The notes: generated from the sequence alone by a model not told the origin. Shown: positions 1 to 13,269, counted from the first letter of the stretch. The stretch is 64,000 nucleotides of DNA from Symsagittifera roscoffensis (GCF_963678635.1 NC_087070.1:45801467-45865466), one strand, 5' to 3'. Numbers and translations are program-made.

Positions 1-401
1 GTTCATCGTCCAGTTCCATGGGATCTTCGTTTGGTTCCTGAGATCTTTTCAGAAATGCATTTACAGTATCTAGAACTTGGAAGCAAGTGAAGATGTCAAG
101 ATGCTCATATGTCGATACTAGGTTCAGGTTTTCAAGAACGAAAGTCGCGCTGCTCAGTTGTGAGAAAGATTGTGCCAGAAAGTCTCCGAGGCTTTCATTG
201 AGAAGATCTGGTTTCGCAAGCGTGTCGACTATTCGCGTGGACACCAGAATGTCCTTTTGCCGAGCACCCGAGAGATCCGAGAAGGCAAAGTGGTAAGGTA
301 CAGAGAGACGAGAGATGTCGCCGGATAGAACGTCGAGGAGCAGCACCTGGTCCGGATTGTGGAAGGGATCTTGATTGGGATTGTAGAGCAATACCGAGTT
401 T
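1..401 (-). CDS. RAB3GAP2: RAB3GAP2 exon 6 (cut by window edge)
   Basis: This exon starts after a run-of-T acceptor (tttttttag) at 402-403 and stays open to the left edge (133 codons). It encodes VLLLDVLSGDISRLSVPYHF followed by a helical region, matching the [20 protein letters not shown] segment of the family. Confidence 0.85.
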
Positions 402-3400
402 CTAAAAAAACACATCATCAATAGATAATAACTAAAAATGCTTCCAAAAATCATCCAATAAAACTGATTCACGGCAAATGGAAATCATGATAATTTAGAT
501 TCTTTGCGCGACAAGCGGCTATTGATCATCATTTTCGTCGTCGATGAAAAATTCGGCATCATTATATTCATCTTTATCAATTTTATATTCATCTAACTTT
601 GACACGTTGAAAGCAGCTGCTCTATGTCCCATTTTCATCGGCCATACTTCCACTATGGCTCTCTTAGTTGCATGAATGACAAGAAACAGAGCATGACTTT
701 TATTCTTCCGACTCGTTCTCTTCTTGTGCATGTGAGGGGCTGAGTTAGATGCGACATACCAAGCCAGTCTTGCATTTCGATATCCTTTGAATACTCGAAT
801 CACCAGGCCTCTCATGACATCTACTAGCATCACGCGGCTAAGGTTATCCGCAATTGCAACTAGAACAACAAGAGAGAATTTCAATTGCTGGGTAATTTTA
901 ACAGAGGGCGAAGCTGCACTTCACTGACAAGCAACAAAACATAGCCAACAGACAGTTGGAAAGAGTCAATGAACGCAATATAAAAAAAGGTACTGAATTG
1001 ATTTTAGAAAAAAAATCTCAACTTTCGATTTTGCGAGAAAAAAATAGATGGCCTTAAAGCTCTTTGAATATCTAGAACGATTGATGATTCACCCTTTTTC
1101 GATAAAGGTAACCCTATTTTAGAAAACTGGATCAAATGGTAAATTTTTTGGGACATCTGATAATTAAATACCATTTTCGAAATAAAAGTCAATCAGGTTT
1201 TTCGCAACCTTTACACTTTTGCAGTTCGATAATAAATTTTGTCTTCTATTCAACAAAGGAAATGAACTTAACTTGAAAACAAATCAAAAGTCAAGCAGCG
1301 AAGAGCAAATTTGAGCCTAAACAAGTTTTGAGTTTTTTCCTGAAAAAAAAATGAAAAAAAAAATCATCGCGACCTATATAAGAGTCTGAACTACGTTCAT
1401 CGACTCTCAAAAACGGCAAAGTGAGCGCTCAAAAAATCAACGAAAATACAAAAATAAGTCTTCAGAAATTTTGCGACACCTGGGATCGAACAGGAGTCAT
1501 ATTCTCTCAGTCGCAGATTTTACCACTTGAACACTTGCAGTGATGATCATTTAAAAACGATAACTTAGGGTGATTTAAATTGTCATTCACATTCAGTTTT
1601 TTACTTTGCTGACTGACCAATAACAAATTGCCACTAATTAGGCGGATACCGAACACATGCTATTGAACGGGTGCCTGCCATCAGTCCGATAAACCTAGCT
1701 GATGCCAATCCTAAATGATGACTTGTTATCATTAACGCTTATTATAGATTAACTTGCATATATTCACAAAAATATATAAAAATTTAGCGTTTTGAGGAGC
1801 TGATAATTACAAATTACAGGAATAAATTTAAAAACGCATTTGAGTACAGCAAAAACTGTTTCAAAAACCGCCATTTCAATATAGTGAAAATCAAAAAAGC
1901 AGTTCGGGTTGTGGTGACAAAGCCGACAAAAAATAATCAATGGAAAAAAGGCACACATTTTTTGAAAAGGAAATTTTTTAGTTCGCTTAAGCAAGCTGAT
2001 CCTGGCCGTATTTGAAAAAAAATTAAACGTAATAATGTTTCTATACACGCTATTGTATAAGAACAAGCACATGTATAAATCAAACTAGTGTCTAACGCAC
2101 CCTCCGATGCTTCGAATTTTAACAACTCAAAAAAACCGAATTTATCGGAAATAACATCTGCATCCTTTGAATGTACTCTGACAGCACCAACTTACAGGGT
2201 TGGTAATTTAAGAAGTTTTTTTACATTCGTTTTTTAAATTCAAATTTCGAAAAACCATAAAATCTTAATTTTTTTTTATTATATCTAAGTTTATATACAA
2301 TAAATAAAGAAATATCACATCTCGAAAGCTAAAAGCAATCGAGCAGTAGCACTTGGACGCAAGATTTGCAACTCCTGAGAGTTCTCTGACAGCCCCTCAA
2401 CTACAGGGTTCGGAATTTCAAATTTAGGAAAAAATCAAATTTTCTGAAACTTTTTTTCAAAAAATCACAGAAAATGTCACATCTGGAAAACTACAAATAT
2501 TTGAGCAGTCATTTTTGGAGGCAAGATTGGCAATTCCTGAGGTACTCTAACAGCCCCATACTAAAGGGTTGGAATTAAGTTTTATGAAAATGTTTTGAAA
2601 AAATCAGAAAAAATGTCATATCTCGAAAACTTCAAGGATTTGAGCAGTCATATTTGAAGGCTAAAATCACAATTCTTGGCAGTAGCCTAACAGAGCCTCA
2701 CTTTAGATATGGAAAATTAAAGCTTTAAATTTTTTATACCTAAGTTTTCTGAAAAATTTTGAAAAAATCCTAAAAAAACGTCATATCTCGAAAACAACAA
2801 GGATTTGAGAAGTGAGTATTGGAGGCAAGATTCGCAACCTTGGAGAGTACCCTGACAGCAGCCAACTACAGGGTGAAGATTTCAAGAATTGACAAACTTT
2901 TTTAAAATCAAATTTTCCAGAAATTTTTAACAAATCTCGAAAATAGCCTATCTCGTAAACTACAAGGATTTGATTTTTCATATATGGAGGCCAGAATCGC
3001 AAAACCAGGGAAAACTCTTACAATTTCCTAGTATTGGGTTGCTAATTTCAAACTTGATGAAATAAACACTGAATTTAAAATGGAAAACCGAAAAAAAATC
3101 TTAAGCATTGCTATATACGACATAGCTTAAACGTGAAAAAAATCTTTTGTTAAACATGCTTAAATAATACGTTGAAAAAGCTTAAACATGGCGAGATAAG
3201 GAAGTCCGCATTTAAATATATAAAAGAAGAGATGAAAGTTTCAAAATTAGGCGACGGGTAGACAGACAATCAAATTAATTAAAAAAGCAGGTATGGACTT
3301 AATTTGGCCTCGAAAAAAAAATACTGAAAAATTAATGACCTTGCGAAAACTGATGGAAAAATTTTCTCAAGCATTGCAATATATGATATAGCTTAAACAT

Positions 3401-6400
3401 GAAAAAATTCTTTCGTTAAACATGCAAAATTATTATGCTTAAACATGGGAGATAGCTGTCACTCGCATTTAAATATAGTATAGATTAACAACTCGGAAAC
3501 TAAGCCGACAGTTCTTAAGTCGACAATCATGGTGCCGAAAAACCATCATAACAAAAAGTACACAGAAGTGTAGATGCGCTTCGCAAACACTAGCGAAAGC
3601 AATTCTTTTAAGGTAAAAAAAGTAGTAATAAGCCTTAAATTAGGAAAACTTTAGTAATGTTACGGATTCTATCCTTCGATTCGCTATTGGGAGTCTCACA
3701 ACAATCCCTATCAGCTGCGCACGCTTAACGAGCGCCAAACACTAGCCACAAATAGCGCAGAGAACAGATGTTATGAAAATTCCAATATAACAGATTGTGA
3801 TGATGGCAAAAAAGCCTACAAATGAGCACTTATACTTGCGAGTTAGGTTGGAAAAAAAGTATCATGCTAATACACTACGCTCAATGGCGTAAATATTGAA
3901 TTCCTAGATATAACAATTAGCAGTAAATACTGAGTAGCAGTAGGTAACACAGCAGTAGGTATTAACAGCCAGTAGTCAAATTTCAATTTAAAAAAATAAC
4001 GGCACAAACTTCAGCAGTCAGTTAGCTGAAATGCTTAAATCTGATTAGCTGAAAAAGAAACCGGATCTCTTCAATTAATTCCCCCTTTGGAAACTAATAA
4101 CGCATTGCCACTCTTATAAAGAACTAACTTAACGGTCAAGCATATGAGAATTTTGTACCTAGTAACGATCTTCACCCCCTTCCCTTGCAAAAGGGGAGAA
4201 TAGTTAAAAAGATCCAAGAAACTTTTACGCCAAGTGCACTATCTCCGCCCTTAAATAATTTAGTTAGGGAGAGATTGTTCACTAGGTCCCAAATACTGAC
4301 CTCACTGGCTAGACATTAAAAAAAACGTACGCAGGTTTCCGATGGGCGAGTAGATTGCGTGTTCTGCAGCTCTAGATGAGTCACTGAAAGATATGCGGAG
4401 ATTTAGACTCTCCTCTTTCATTTTCACCGCCTCTGTTTCTTCTATAACGGAAAAAAAACAGATAAGACTTGTCTCCCACTATTGAAATTTGATTCAGATT
4501 GAGTTCACGTTCAGATGTCTTAAATGATCGTATCTGACTCGATATTGGGGTTATGCGAGATATTACAAATATTAAAGCTACGGGAAAAAGTTACGTAACT
4601 TAAAAATTAGGACAGAGAACTAATAGCCAGGGTTGTCATATTTGATAACAAAAATAACTCATTGATTTAGAACTGGAAAACAAAACACAAGTTTTCTGCC
4701 TTTTTCGACTTCAAGAGGGTTTCTCAGGTTTGGCTGCAGAACACCAAAGTTGCTGATGAATTTTTTCAATACAGCTAGTGTCGAAATTCTGAGAAGAACA
4801 GTTTGAACAGATGCTCAATTGATTTTTTTGTTTATATTTATTGAGTTCAATCCGATTTAAATCAACCTGGTTTATATCAGGCAAGCCTTCTAACAGCAAA
4901 CATTCACTTTTTAAACTCACTTGCTAAAGATTTAAACGTACTTGCTTGACCATAGAGAAACGAACTTGACGCAGACCAGAAAGAAGACTTCAATCTACTG
5001 GCATAGTTGTGTGCCATCTTAGTCAGGTTTAGTCCCCCTGCATAAGGATCACCGCCCAATACATGGTCGTACACTGCCGAGTAGGGTCCAGAGCCAGCTG
5101 ATATGAATCGGATATAACGAGGAGCCATAGGCTATAAACGCACAGGTTACGTAGCAAACAGTAGACAGGTCATGCACTAGAGACGTCGTGAGCGAATCAG
5201 AACCGAGAAAAGAAATATTTGAAACGTTTGTTTTCTTCTCTCGATCCTCGTTGGCTTACGGCGTGTCTACTTTTTTAGCACACTCCTAACACAAACCACA
5301 TAACTGATGGTGGGAAAACAAGACCAAAACAGGTAACCATTCTAGCCAACTGAAAAAAATATTGTTAAGCAACATAACAGATTCGCCGGCACGGTTGTTA
5401 TGCAATTTAAACGTTATTTCTGATGCAATTTGGGCTTCCGGACTGTTTAGTTCACGTGGCTTTTTGTTTTGCGCTGGCAACACCACCAGAACCTGCTTAG
5501 TGAAATTCCAAGCTATCTTGTAAGATTTTGCTAGAATCGTACAAGAACTTACAAGATAGTTCGGTCGGAAAACTGATGGTGTATCTTGTAAGAATCTTGC
5601 AAAATCCTGCAAGATAACCCGTCACATACAAGCTCTTACGAGATAGGTCATTTCTGCGAGAATCTTACAAGATTGCTCATCATCTTCAACCAGGGAAGCG
5701 GTCGAGAAACGCTCGTAATATAAAAAGTTGGTTATTTGAACTAAGACAACTTGATTTTACCAGAGGGAAACTATTTTTGGGAGCTTCATTTTGCGGTTCT
5801 TGTCCGTTTTCGAACTTCTTTGAGCAGAAAAATAAAATTGTTTTCTCAATTTCCTATCTATTAGGGCTATGTTTAATGTTGTAAATGCGGTTTTAAAACA
5901 GTCATTACTGGTATACTAGCCTGAAAACAATTTTTCATTATTCATTTTAACCCACAATAGAGCTCGCTCTTTTCAAATATTAGAATCAAAAATTTTACTT
6001 TTGGCCTGGCGTTGGGTCCTCCTAGAATAGATGCAGTTTTCAGGTGTTCGAAAGCAGTAGGCTCGATAAGTTTCGGCGCCGTGAACACAGACTGAGTTTC
6101 TTCTTGGTCCAACAGAGTCCATTTTGTGACGTCATCAAGAGGAATATTCTTTGGAGGATCCCAATTGGCTGAATTGCCACTTGAAGCAACCTGTCCAAAT
6201 GATTGCATTAACAGGCAGTTCTACATTAATTATAATTTTAATCAAAAGGAAAAGATTCGAACTTTCAAAGCTTGATTTTGTAAAATGTCAAGTTGAGCTC
6301 GTTCAAAATAGCTTCAAGTTAGCTTTTGACTAGAAACAATCTTGTAATTAATTGAACAATTTAAATCAATGTTCTAATGAGAGAAACTGTATGCTCACCT

Positions 6401-7088
6401 TTGCCTTATATAACTTCCATTCGATCAGAAACTCGGACAACACTGTCTTAGAGACCGAATAGAAAATCTTATCAGCTGTGACCACAGTAAATTGTTCTTG
6501 AGACAATGCCGTTTTATTCACTTTTTTGTTCAGGAAAACTTCAGGAAAATTTTCCACTTTCAATTCTTTCACGTCACTTTCAGACCAGGAAATTTCACTG
6601 ATAGGTTGTAGAAACTCGGTCAAAAATTTCACCAACCCCGATTTAAACCCAACAGCTATACAATTCCACGATGAAAATGCCGGAATTTGTTGTGAAGAAA
6701 CATTTTCGCCAGTTTTCGCTGATGCATTGTCGTTTTTCTTCACATTCAGAACCAAAACCGAACGAATCGAGTCAAATTGAGTTATTTGAGATGCACATAT
6801 TAGGTCGTAAGAGGCCTGCGTATTCGCATCTGATAAATCTGAGAACGATTGCTTCAGATTTTCATTCATAGACGGCGAAGCTAAATCGTTGGTTTTTCCA
6901 TCTTGTCGCGTGAGTTTGAAAACCCACACGAAACTATCAGTATGAGCAATGAATAATTCAGCTTCATTGCAACCTCCTATAACGTATGATATTGCGCAGG
7001 AGTTCACGATTGGGTCGTGAATGTTGACCTCAAAAAACTTAGAAGTAGAGGCTACCTTTTGTAAGGTACTAGTTGCGTTGGTCTGCAT
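1..7088 (-). CDS. RAB3GAP2: Rab3 GTPase-activating complex regulatory subunit (six exons, 3' part outside window)
   Basis: Non-catalytic subunit of the Rab3GAP1/2 complex, which acts on Rab3 and is the GEF for Rab18 at the ER; that role is known from the family. Six minus-strand segments align in order with the N-terminal half of animal RAB3GAP2: 7088-6399, 6190-5999, 5131-4942, 4441-4331, 859-598 and 401-1. Every junction is GT-AG and every phase matches (0, 0, 1, 1, 2), which is strong support for the model. Landmarks are WNCIAVGFKSGLVKF, LKTASILGG, ADNLSRVMLVDV, FKGYRNARLAWY and VEVWPMKMGHRAAAFNV. I chose the ATG at 7088; a further 5' exon cannot be excluded. About 410 codons are visible. 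The fourth intron (860-4330) is full of diverged tandem repeats. The gene is downstream of, and on the same strand as, the bromodomain gene. Confidence 0.9.
598..859 (-). CDS. RAB3GAP2: RAB3GAP2 exon 5
   Basis: This exon is 262 bp. The acceptor ttgttctag and the weak donor GTTAGA give exactly the phase needed to continue into the next exon (the lysine codon is split aa|a). It encodes AIADNLSRVMLVDVMRGLV, FKGYRNARLAWY and VEVWPMKMGHRAAAFNVSK, the best conserved part of the gene seen here. Confidence 0.88.
860..4330 (-). repeat. RAB3GAP2 intron 4 with diverged tandem repeats
   Basis: No exon was found here. Positions 2148-3050 hold about five diverged tandem units of 138-165 bp, each with atctcgaaaac, caaggatttgagcagt, ggaggcaagat and ctacagggtt blocks (starting near 2319, 2480, 2618, 2783 and 2948). 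A second direct repeat of about 120 bp occurs at 3105-3230 and 3365-3480 (gcttaaacatg, gcatttaaatata). A tRNA-like SINE head lies near 1474-1540. Confidence 0.6.
4331..4441 (-). CDS. RAB3GAP2: RAB3GAP2 exon 4 (small exon)
   Basis: This exon is 111 bp, too short for a naive ORF search. Acceptor gttatag and donor GTACGT keep phase 1 on both sides. It encodes LNLRISFSDSSRAAEHAIYS, which corresponds to the RFGLPDSRRHGESICLSP region of the family, and it completes the leucine codon of the next exon. Confidence 0.85.
4942..5131 (-). CDS. RAB3GAP2: RAB3GAP2 exon 3
   Basis: This exon is 190 bp, with acceptor tttatag and donor GTACGT. It encodes RYIRFISAGSGPYSAVYDHV and the following Ala/Ser-rich stretch, and aligns with the YITVGSNPFTGFFYALEG region of vertebrate RAB3GAP2. 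Confidence 0.85.
5513..5559. repeat. 12-bp inverted repeat in an ATCTTGTAAGAT-rich cluster
   Basis: ctatcttgtaag (5513-5524) and cttacaagatag (5548-5559) are exact reverse complements. Further variants of the same word (atcttgtaagaat, cttacgagatag, aatcttacaagatt) continue to about 5670. This lies in RAB3GAP2 intron 2. Confidence 0.6.
5999..6190 (-). CDS. RAB3GAP2: RAB3GAP2 exon 2
   Basis: This exon is 192 bp in phase 0/0, between a tttggacag acceptor and a GTAAAA donor. It encodes the conserved W...(22)..LKTASILGG segment of the family. Confidence 0.85.
6399..7088 (-). CDS. RAB3GAP2: RAB3GAP2 exon 1 (N-terminal coding exon)
   Basis: This exon is 690 bp, 230 codons, ending in phase 0 at an AAG|GTGAGC donor. 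It carries the start of the N-terminal beta-propeller-like region, with the diagnostic WNCIAVGFKSGLVKFLTE segment. The ATG at 7088 is the first in the frame; the open frame itself runs a little further upstream. Confidence 0.85.
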
Positions 7089-8781
7089 TATTCGACCAGG
7101 ACCCAAAGCTGCTCTCTATTCATTTGTTCTAAAAAACTCAATTTTATCAAAAAGTACTTCCACTTAAACTCAAGTCTATGAAACTAAAGCATGCATTCAA
7201 AAACAATAGCATTTAAAACAGGTTTGAATATCGGCAGAATACTAACTTAAGTTTCCGAATTAGGACACGGTTTTTAAACACCTTTAAAGCTCAAAGAAAA
7301 ACCTATTGATAGGTTAGCTATGACCAACATGAATCAAAAATATTTAACTTTTCCATCAAAAGTAAATTTTAATCTTTTCTAGCTTATCTAGCTACACCAA
7401 AAATTGGAAAGCATAACTAACTCTTGAGGTGTGCAAAGGATCTCTGGCGTAGATCGTGTTGTTTACAGAATTTTTGAAAACAATATTTAGCCGAGAGTCA
7501 AATGAGAGCTACGCACCTTTTGTGATGCAACAAAAGCTTAGCATGACAAATGAGCCGACAAAAACGAGACGAAAGCCGCAGGTCAAGAAAAATTTTTAAA
7601 ACTTAGATATACCAATATGTTCATTTTATTGTATCTTCTTAATTTAGCCAAGGGAAAAACTTTACGAAGCGTAACAAAGCCGAGAATAATTGAGCAGACA
7701 ACCATTTAGCCGTTTTCATTGTAAAAAAAAACTCCAGAAACATTAAAAAGTCCCCTCACAACACACGAATAATTGATGAACCAAGGAAATTATCTCCGTG
7801 TGCACGCGAAATTTACTATGTTGGATCCCATCTATTGCGGTAAACTTATGGGTCTAACAAATTTTTTGCAGAGCTCTGAACATCTGGAAAAATGACTTGA
7901 TCTAAACTTCCGTTAAAAAGTTTTCCTCATGCCATAAATGACTAAAAACCCTTTCTTGCATGTTAAAAAAATCTTCAACTTTTTCAAATCAAGAAAAAAA
8001 GGCAGGTGAATACTTCAAAGCAACCGTGTAATCATAAGCTAAACAATCTGCCAAAATCAAGTTGAGCCGCCGAAATAAAAAGTATCTATTCAAGAATCAT
8101 ACATGAAGAATTCAATTTCACTTTGTTCATTAAAAGATTACACAGAAGTGAAGCAGAGGTTCGCGTCATAAGCGATACAATACAAACAACCTTGCAAACA
8201 GAAAATGGGAGGTCAATCGTGGCAAGGCAAGCGTCTCAAAACGAAGGTCATGCGTTCGAGCACAATTCGGTCATGGTTGGAGGAGTCCCAGTGTCATCCG
8301 CCTCCTCAAGGTGGGACCGTCCGCGGCGAAATGGATGACATCCCCCTCCCCCGCGGTTGAGAACCGGGTCAAACAAATCAATCATAAAAAAGAAAATGAG
8401 AAGAAAGTCGCTAAGTCGAATTTTTTTTTGGAAACTTAGCGAAAAGTTAGTTCTACCAAAATTTTGATATCGTCGTCTCAAATTATCATATTCTCGAATT
8501 CAGAGACAATTATCGAGCGGTAAAAAGCTAACAAAACTTCCCGTTGAGTCGAAAACAAAATTTTTTTCATGAGAAATTTTTAGCTATGAAGTTATTCTCC
8601 TTTTATGTTTCCGGAAAAAGGTTTGAGAGTCTTTGGGGTTTAAGTTTTGCTTTTTCCAAAGAACACAATTAGGAAGCTAAGCCGATAAAACATGAACCGA
8701 AACCGTTTAAGCAGAATGAAGCTTTCCAGCAGAAAAAAAAATAGGGAAAAATACAGTGGAAGAAAACTCACAAAGTGCAGG
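7089..8781. other. Upstream of RAB3GAP2: no gene recognised
   Basis: AT-rich sequence between the RAB3GAP2 start and the tandem duplication. I see no coding exon. It contains one GC-rich repeat copy (8284-8345) and a tRNA-like segment with a B-box-like gcgttcgagcac near 8250. Confidence 0.4.
8284..8345 (+). repeat. GC-rich interspersed repeat, copy 1
   Basis: This 60-bp block with tcccagtgtcatccgcctcc and gcgaaatggatgacatc stands out from the AT-rich surroundings. The same block occurs inverted at about 15937-16000. Confidence 0.65.
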
Positions 8782-11276
8782 AGTAAATCACAACACAAGC
8801 AATCAAAATGAAAAAAGCTCACAGCATAAGAAAATTTCGACGAGGCTACTAAATCGACAAAGAGATAGGCCACCAAAAATCAGACAAACGATAGGCCGAC
8901 AAAATTTTTGAAAGTAATTTTTCCATTTTGAAAAAAAACGGACACTAGCCGGTTTTGAACCTAGGAACTTTGCAGTCTCAGGCCAGGTCGTTTCATCTAA
9001 ATCAAAAAGTAGATACATGTCAAGAAACTTGAAATTATTATAAGCCAAGGTATGAAAAACTTTCGTTAAACACAGAATAGCAGCGGAACTTTGCATCACT
9101 TGCGATATAACGCAGCGTTTCAAAACAAGCTGGCAAATTGAAAATGAGAGGGAAACTACGGAAATGAAAAATTTATTTATAAAAAAGAAGTTTTTTGAAA
9201 AAATATGACAAACTGAATAACAGAAAAACAGTTAAAAAAATACAAACACCAGCATTGCAAAAAGCGTTTAGTATTAATCGAACCACCACTAAGTCATCAA
9301 TATTCAAATATGAAAAACATAGCTAACTGAGACTTGCAAAAGAGTCAATGAACGTAACAAAAAACAGAACAAAAATTTGACTGTTTTTTTAAACCTTGAA
9401 CTTTCGAATTTCATAAAAATGGCCTTAAAAGCTTTTTGAATTTCAAACGCTATTCATAATTGGCATTATTATGATAAAATCAACCCAAATTGAGAAAACT
9501 GTATTATTAAGGAAGAGTTTTTTACTGGAAAAACTAAAAACTAAATTCGACCTTCAAAACTAGAAACTGATGACGATTTGACTTTCATTAAAATAATGAT
9601 AATCAATTTTTTTTTATCTTCAAACGACACGCAATAAAACGATTAAGCCAATGAAACATAAGCCGGAACCATTTTAATTCACAGAATAAATGTAGAAAAA
9701 AACTTCTTTGAAATCTGAGTAGGTGAACTGACGCAGGAAGCGGCTCTTCGTTCCTTTTGCGATGCATCACCTACATAAAAAACATAAGTCGAACAGATGA
9801 AAAACGTTGTAAAACGTTTATTAAAATTAATAAACATTTTCAAGTCCCCCCAGAGACTACGATGAACAACACCTGCAACTGCACAGAAAGTTGCTTCGAG
9901 TGCAAGAAAAATCAGTGATGCGGCAACTAAGCGAGAAAACTTGAACAGACAAACAAAAATCTGATATTTCATTTTTACTGGAAAATTTTTTACATTGCAA
10001 ATATACTAAAAAAACAAGGTCCTGCCGGGAATCGAACCGTAGAGTAAATCACAACACAAGCAATCAAGATGAAAAAAGCTCACAGCATAAGAAAATTTCG
10101 ACGAGGCTACTAAATCGACAAAGAGATAGGCCACCAAAAATCAGACAAACGATAGGCCGACAAAATTTTTGAAAGTAACTTTTCCATTTTGAAAAAAAAC
10201 GGGCACTAGCCGGTTTTGAACCTAGGAACTTTGCAGTCTCAGGCCAGGTCGTTTCATCTAAATCAAAAAGAAGATACATGTCAAGAAACTTGAAATTATT
10301 ATAAGCCAAGGTATGAAAAACTTTCGTTAAACACAGAATAGCCGCGGAACTTCGCATCACTTGCGATATAACGCAGCGTTTCAAAACAAGCTGGCAAATT
10401 GAAAATGAGAAGGAAACTACGGAAATGAAAAATTTATTTATAAAAAAGAAGTTTTTTGAAAAAATATGACAAACTGAATAACAGAAAAACAGTTAAAAAA
10501 AATACAAACACCAGCATTGCAAAAAGCGTTTAGTATTAATCGAACCACCACTAAGTCATCAATATTTAAATATGAAAAACATAGCTAACTGAGACTTGCA
10601 AAAGAGTCAATGAACGTAACAAAAAACAGAACAAAAATTTGACTGTTTTTTTTAAACCTTGAACTTTCGAATTTCATAAAAATGGCCTTAAAAGCTTTTT
10701 GAATTTCAAACGCTATTCATAATTGGCATTATTATGATAAAATCAACCCAAATTGAGAAAACTGTATTATTAAGGAAGAGTTTTTTACTGGAAAAACTAA
10801 AAACTAAATTCGACCTTCAAAACTAGAAATTGATGACGATTTGACTTTCATTAAAATAATGATAATCAATTTTTTTGATCTTCAAACGACACGCAATAAA
10901 ACGATTGAGCCAATGAAACATAAGCCGCAACCATTTAAATTCACAAAATAAATGTAGAAAAAAACTTCTTTGAAATCTGAGTAGGTGAACTGACGCAGGA
11001 AGCGGCTCTTCGTTCCTTTTGCGATGCATCACCTACATAAAAAACATAAGTCGAACAGATTAATTAATAAACAGTTTCAAGTCCCCCCAGAGACTACGAT
11101 GAACAACACCTGCAACTGCACAGAAAGTTGCTTCGAGCGCAAGAAAAATCAGTGATGCGGCAACTAAGCGAGAAAACTTGAACAGACAAACAAAAATCTG
11201 ATATTTCATTTTTACTGGAAAATTTTTTACATTGCAAATATACTAATAAAAACAAGGTCCTGCCGGGAATCGAACC
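8782..11276. repeat. Tandem duplication with 1,261-bp period
   Basis: Unit A (8782-10042) and unit B (10043-about 11276) are nearly identical; shared 106-codon open frames start 1,261 bp apart. Unit B has lost about 25 bp in the stretch after catcacctacataaaaaacat. Both units contain tRNA-like remnants (ccggttttgaacctagg). No protein family is recognised in either open frame, so I treat them as non-coding. Confidence 0.75.
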
Positions 11277-11325
11277 GTAGACATTAGGGTGCGAAGGCTA
11301 CGGTGTTATCTCTCGGCCATTGGTG
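11254..11325 (-). repeat. tRNA-like SINE head
   Basis: On the minus strand, an A-box-like tggccgagagataaca is followed by the B-box-like ggttcgattcc and tcccggcagga. The acceptor stem does not pair over seven bases, so this is not a tRNA gene. It continues the end of unit B of the tandem duplication; in unit A it is cut off at the junction. Confidence 0.5.
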
Positions 11326-11689
11326 AAGGAACCTGGAAGTTGTTCAGGTTAAATAATAAAGCAAGTTCAAGATTTAATTTAAAAAAAGTTGTTTACGGGA
11401 AACATCTGGCTCCCGATTAAAAAACACTTGGTCTCACAAGTGTAATAAAATAACAGGAGAAAAACCAAATAAACCATGCTTTACAACTTTAATCCGGCAA
11501 AAATAAGCAGACAAACAAAAGTCAGACATTTCAATTGATTCCGGGAAGTTTTTTTTTCAATTTTATGCATACTGGACAAAAAACAAGATCTGACCGGAAC
11601 TCAAACCCCCGACCTTAACTACAAAGAGAACCGCATTACCTTAAAACCAAACGGAAACAAGGCTGAAAGTTATTGAAGTTCAAAAAAAC

Positions 11690-12180
11690 TAAGACACAGT
11701 CGAAGTTGCACTTCGCATGCACAAGCAGAAATATGTCCGATAACGCTACTGTGACGCACGACACACCAATTATGAGTCTACATCATTGCTAAGGAACGCA
11801 AGCCAATTATGACGCATCAGAAGCACCAGTCAATTTGAAAAAAATTACTAACTAACATGCTTCAATTTATAGAGCGGACGCATTTTAACTAATATACGAA
11901 AAAGTTCAGTAGAAACATCCGACCCTGCCCAAATTCAAACCCTCTTCTTTTGTTGCGGGTCTCCTTTCCCGCCTCTACACTATAAATCCATGATACCTTG
12001 AAGCTAAAGTGCTATTTGTAATATAATAGTCTGTGTTAATAGCCTTAGCATTGGCTGTACTTAATAGCTGGTTATTGATCAAAATGAACACATTTTGTCG
12101 CATTAATATTTGCGTCGCTACAAGGTTTGTGACTAGGGCTGGAAAAAAAAAGAGAGTTCATACTATCACATTAGCCTTGC
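11690..12180. repeat. Interspersed SINE-like repeat, copy 1
   Basis: A diverged copy of 13625-14115. Shared blocks are gaagttgcactt, gataacgctact, catccgaccctgccca, atccatgatacctt and agtctgtgttaat. A tRNA-like head (about 11925-11998) reads on the minus strand. Confidence 0.6.
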
Positions 12181-12710
12181 TTGTGTGAAAATTGTATACG
12201 GGTAACAAGTATAGTTGCCGATTAAAAGACACTTAATATCAGAAGCGTAAAAAAACTGTTAGCACAAAAATTCGATACTCCAATTTGATAACAATTGTTC
12301 ATTGCCAGCGAAGATAGAACGGGTACTTAGAACGCAAATAATCTCATAACGTTTCTGTTGGTTGACGAAAATGCTTCGAGGATTCTTTTGTTGAGTTATA
12401 TACACGAAAAAATCTATGTTCCGAATCGATAACTCTTGATTAATGAAGCATAATGATCGCATGCGTAATAATTACGTTTAAATTTATCGATATGGCAAAA
12501 CTTCGGAAAACAAAAACTGAACATTCAAAAAGTGTCTGTGCTAGTGAAACAAAGCCAAAAAACAGACGATAGTCCGAAATAGCAGAAACTTTCCAGTTTT
12601 CAAAAAAAGGTTCCCACCGCATTTGAACTGCAAGTTTTTGTCATCTCAATTTTGAGTATTAATTCAAAGTCAGATGCGCTGAATCGTTGATTGAATTTGA
12701 ATTATTACAC

Positions 12711-12890
12711 AAGCGAAGCTTCACTTCGCTAACACAAGCGAAGAAAACGACAAAAAGCAGCTCTAAAAGATGATTTAAACAAATAAAAAAAACCATTGAA
12801 AACCAAAATTTTGTGATGAGTCGGTTTCGAACCTCTGTACTCAACATTTGTAGTCTCACGCTTTCGCATCTGCGTCACGGGCTTTTGAAA
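12711..12890 (-). repeat. tRNA-like SINE with GAAGC hairpin
   Basis: A B-box-like ggtttcgaacc (about 12821-12833) is followed on the minus strand by the palindromic block caagcgaagcttcacttcgc (12711-12730). Confidence 0.5.
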
Positions 12891-13269
12891 ACTTACGAAC
12901 ACTACCCACCAATAAGGCAGCTACATATGCTAGTAAATTGACAATTCTATGCAAAAATGCCACCAAATATAAACGAACGTCAACCACACTACCTTTGCAT
13001 GTAATAATTTGGAAAGTATTGAATATAATCAATTGGAAATTATAGAGCCAAATTGTGTAAAAATACGCATTTCAAAGACTTCGCAAAACATATTGAGTTG
13101 GAAACTTTCCGAAACGGAGTTTGTATTATTGTACTGTTGAATGAAATAAATAGCTTTTTTCGGCTCCATTGATGAAGTAAAAACGCATCAACTGTGTTAA
13201 ACTAATACTCATCGCATTTCGAAGCACAGGCAAAAAAAAACTGCCAATGCTACCTACTGCAGAAGTGTT

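Noticed and set aside
8803-10384. Paired 106-codon open frames as real genes
   Set aside because: They lie in a tandemly duplicated repeat, contain tRNA-like sequence and have no recognisable domain.
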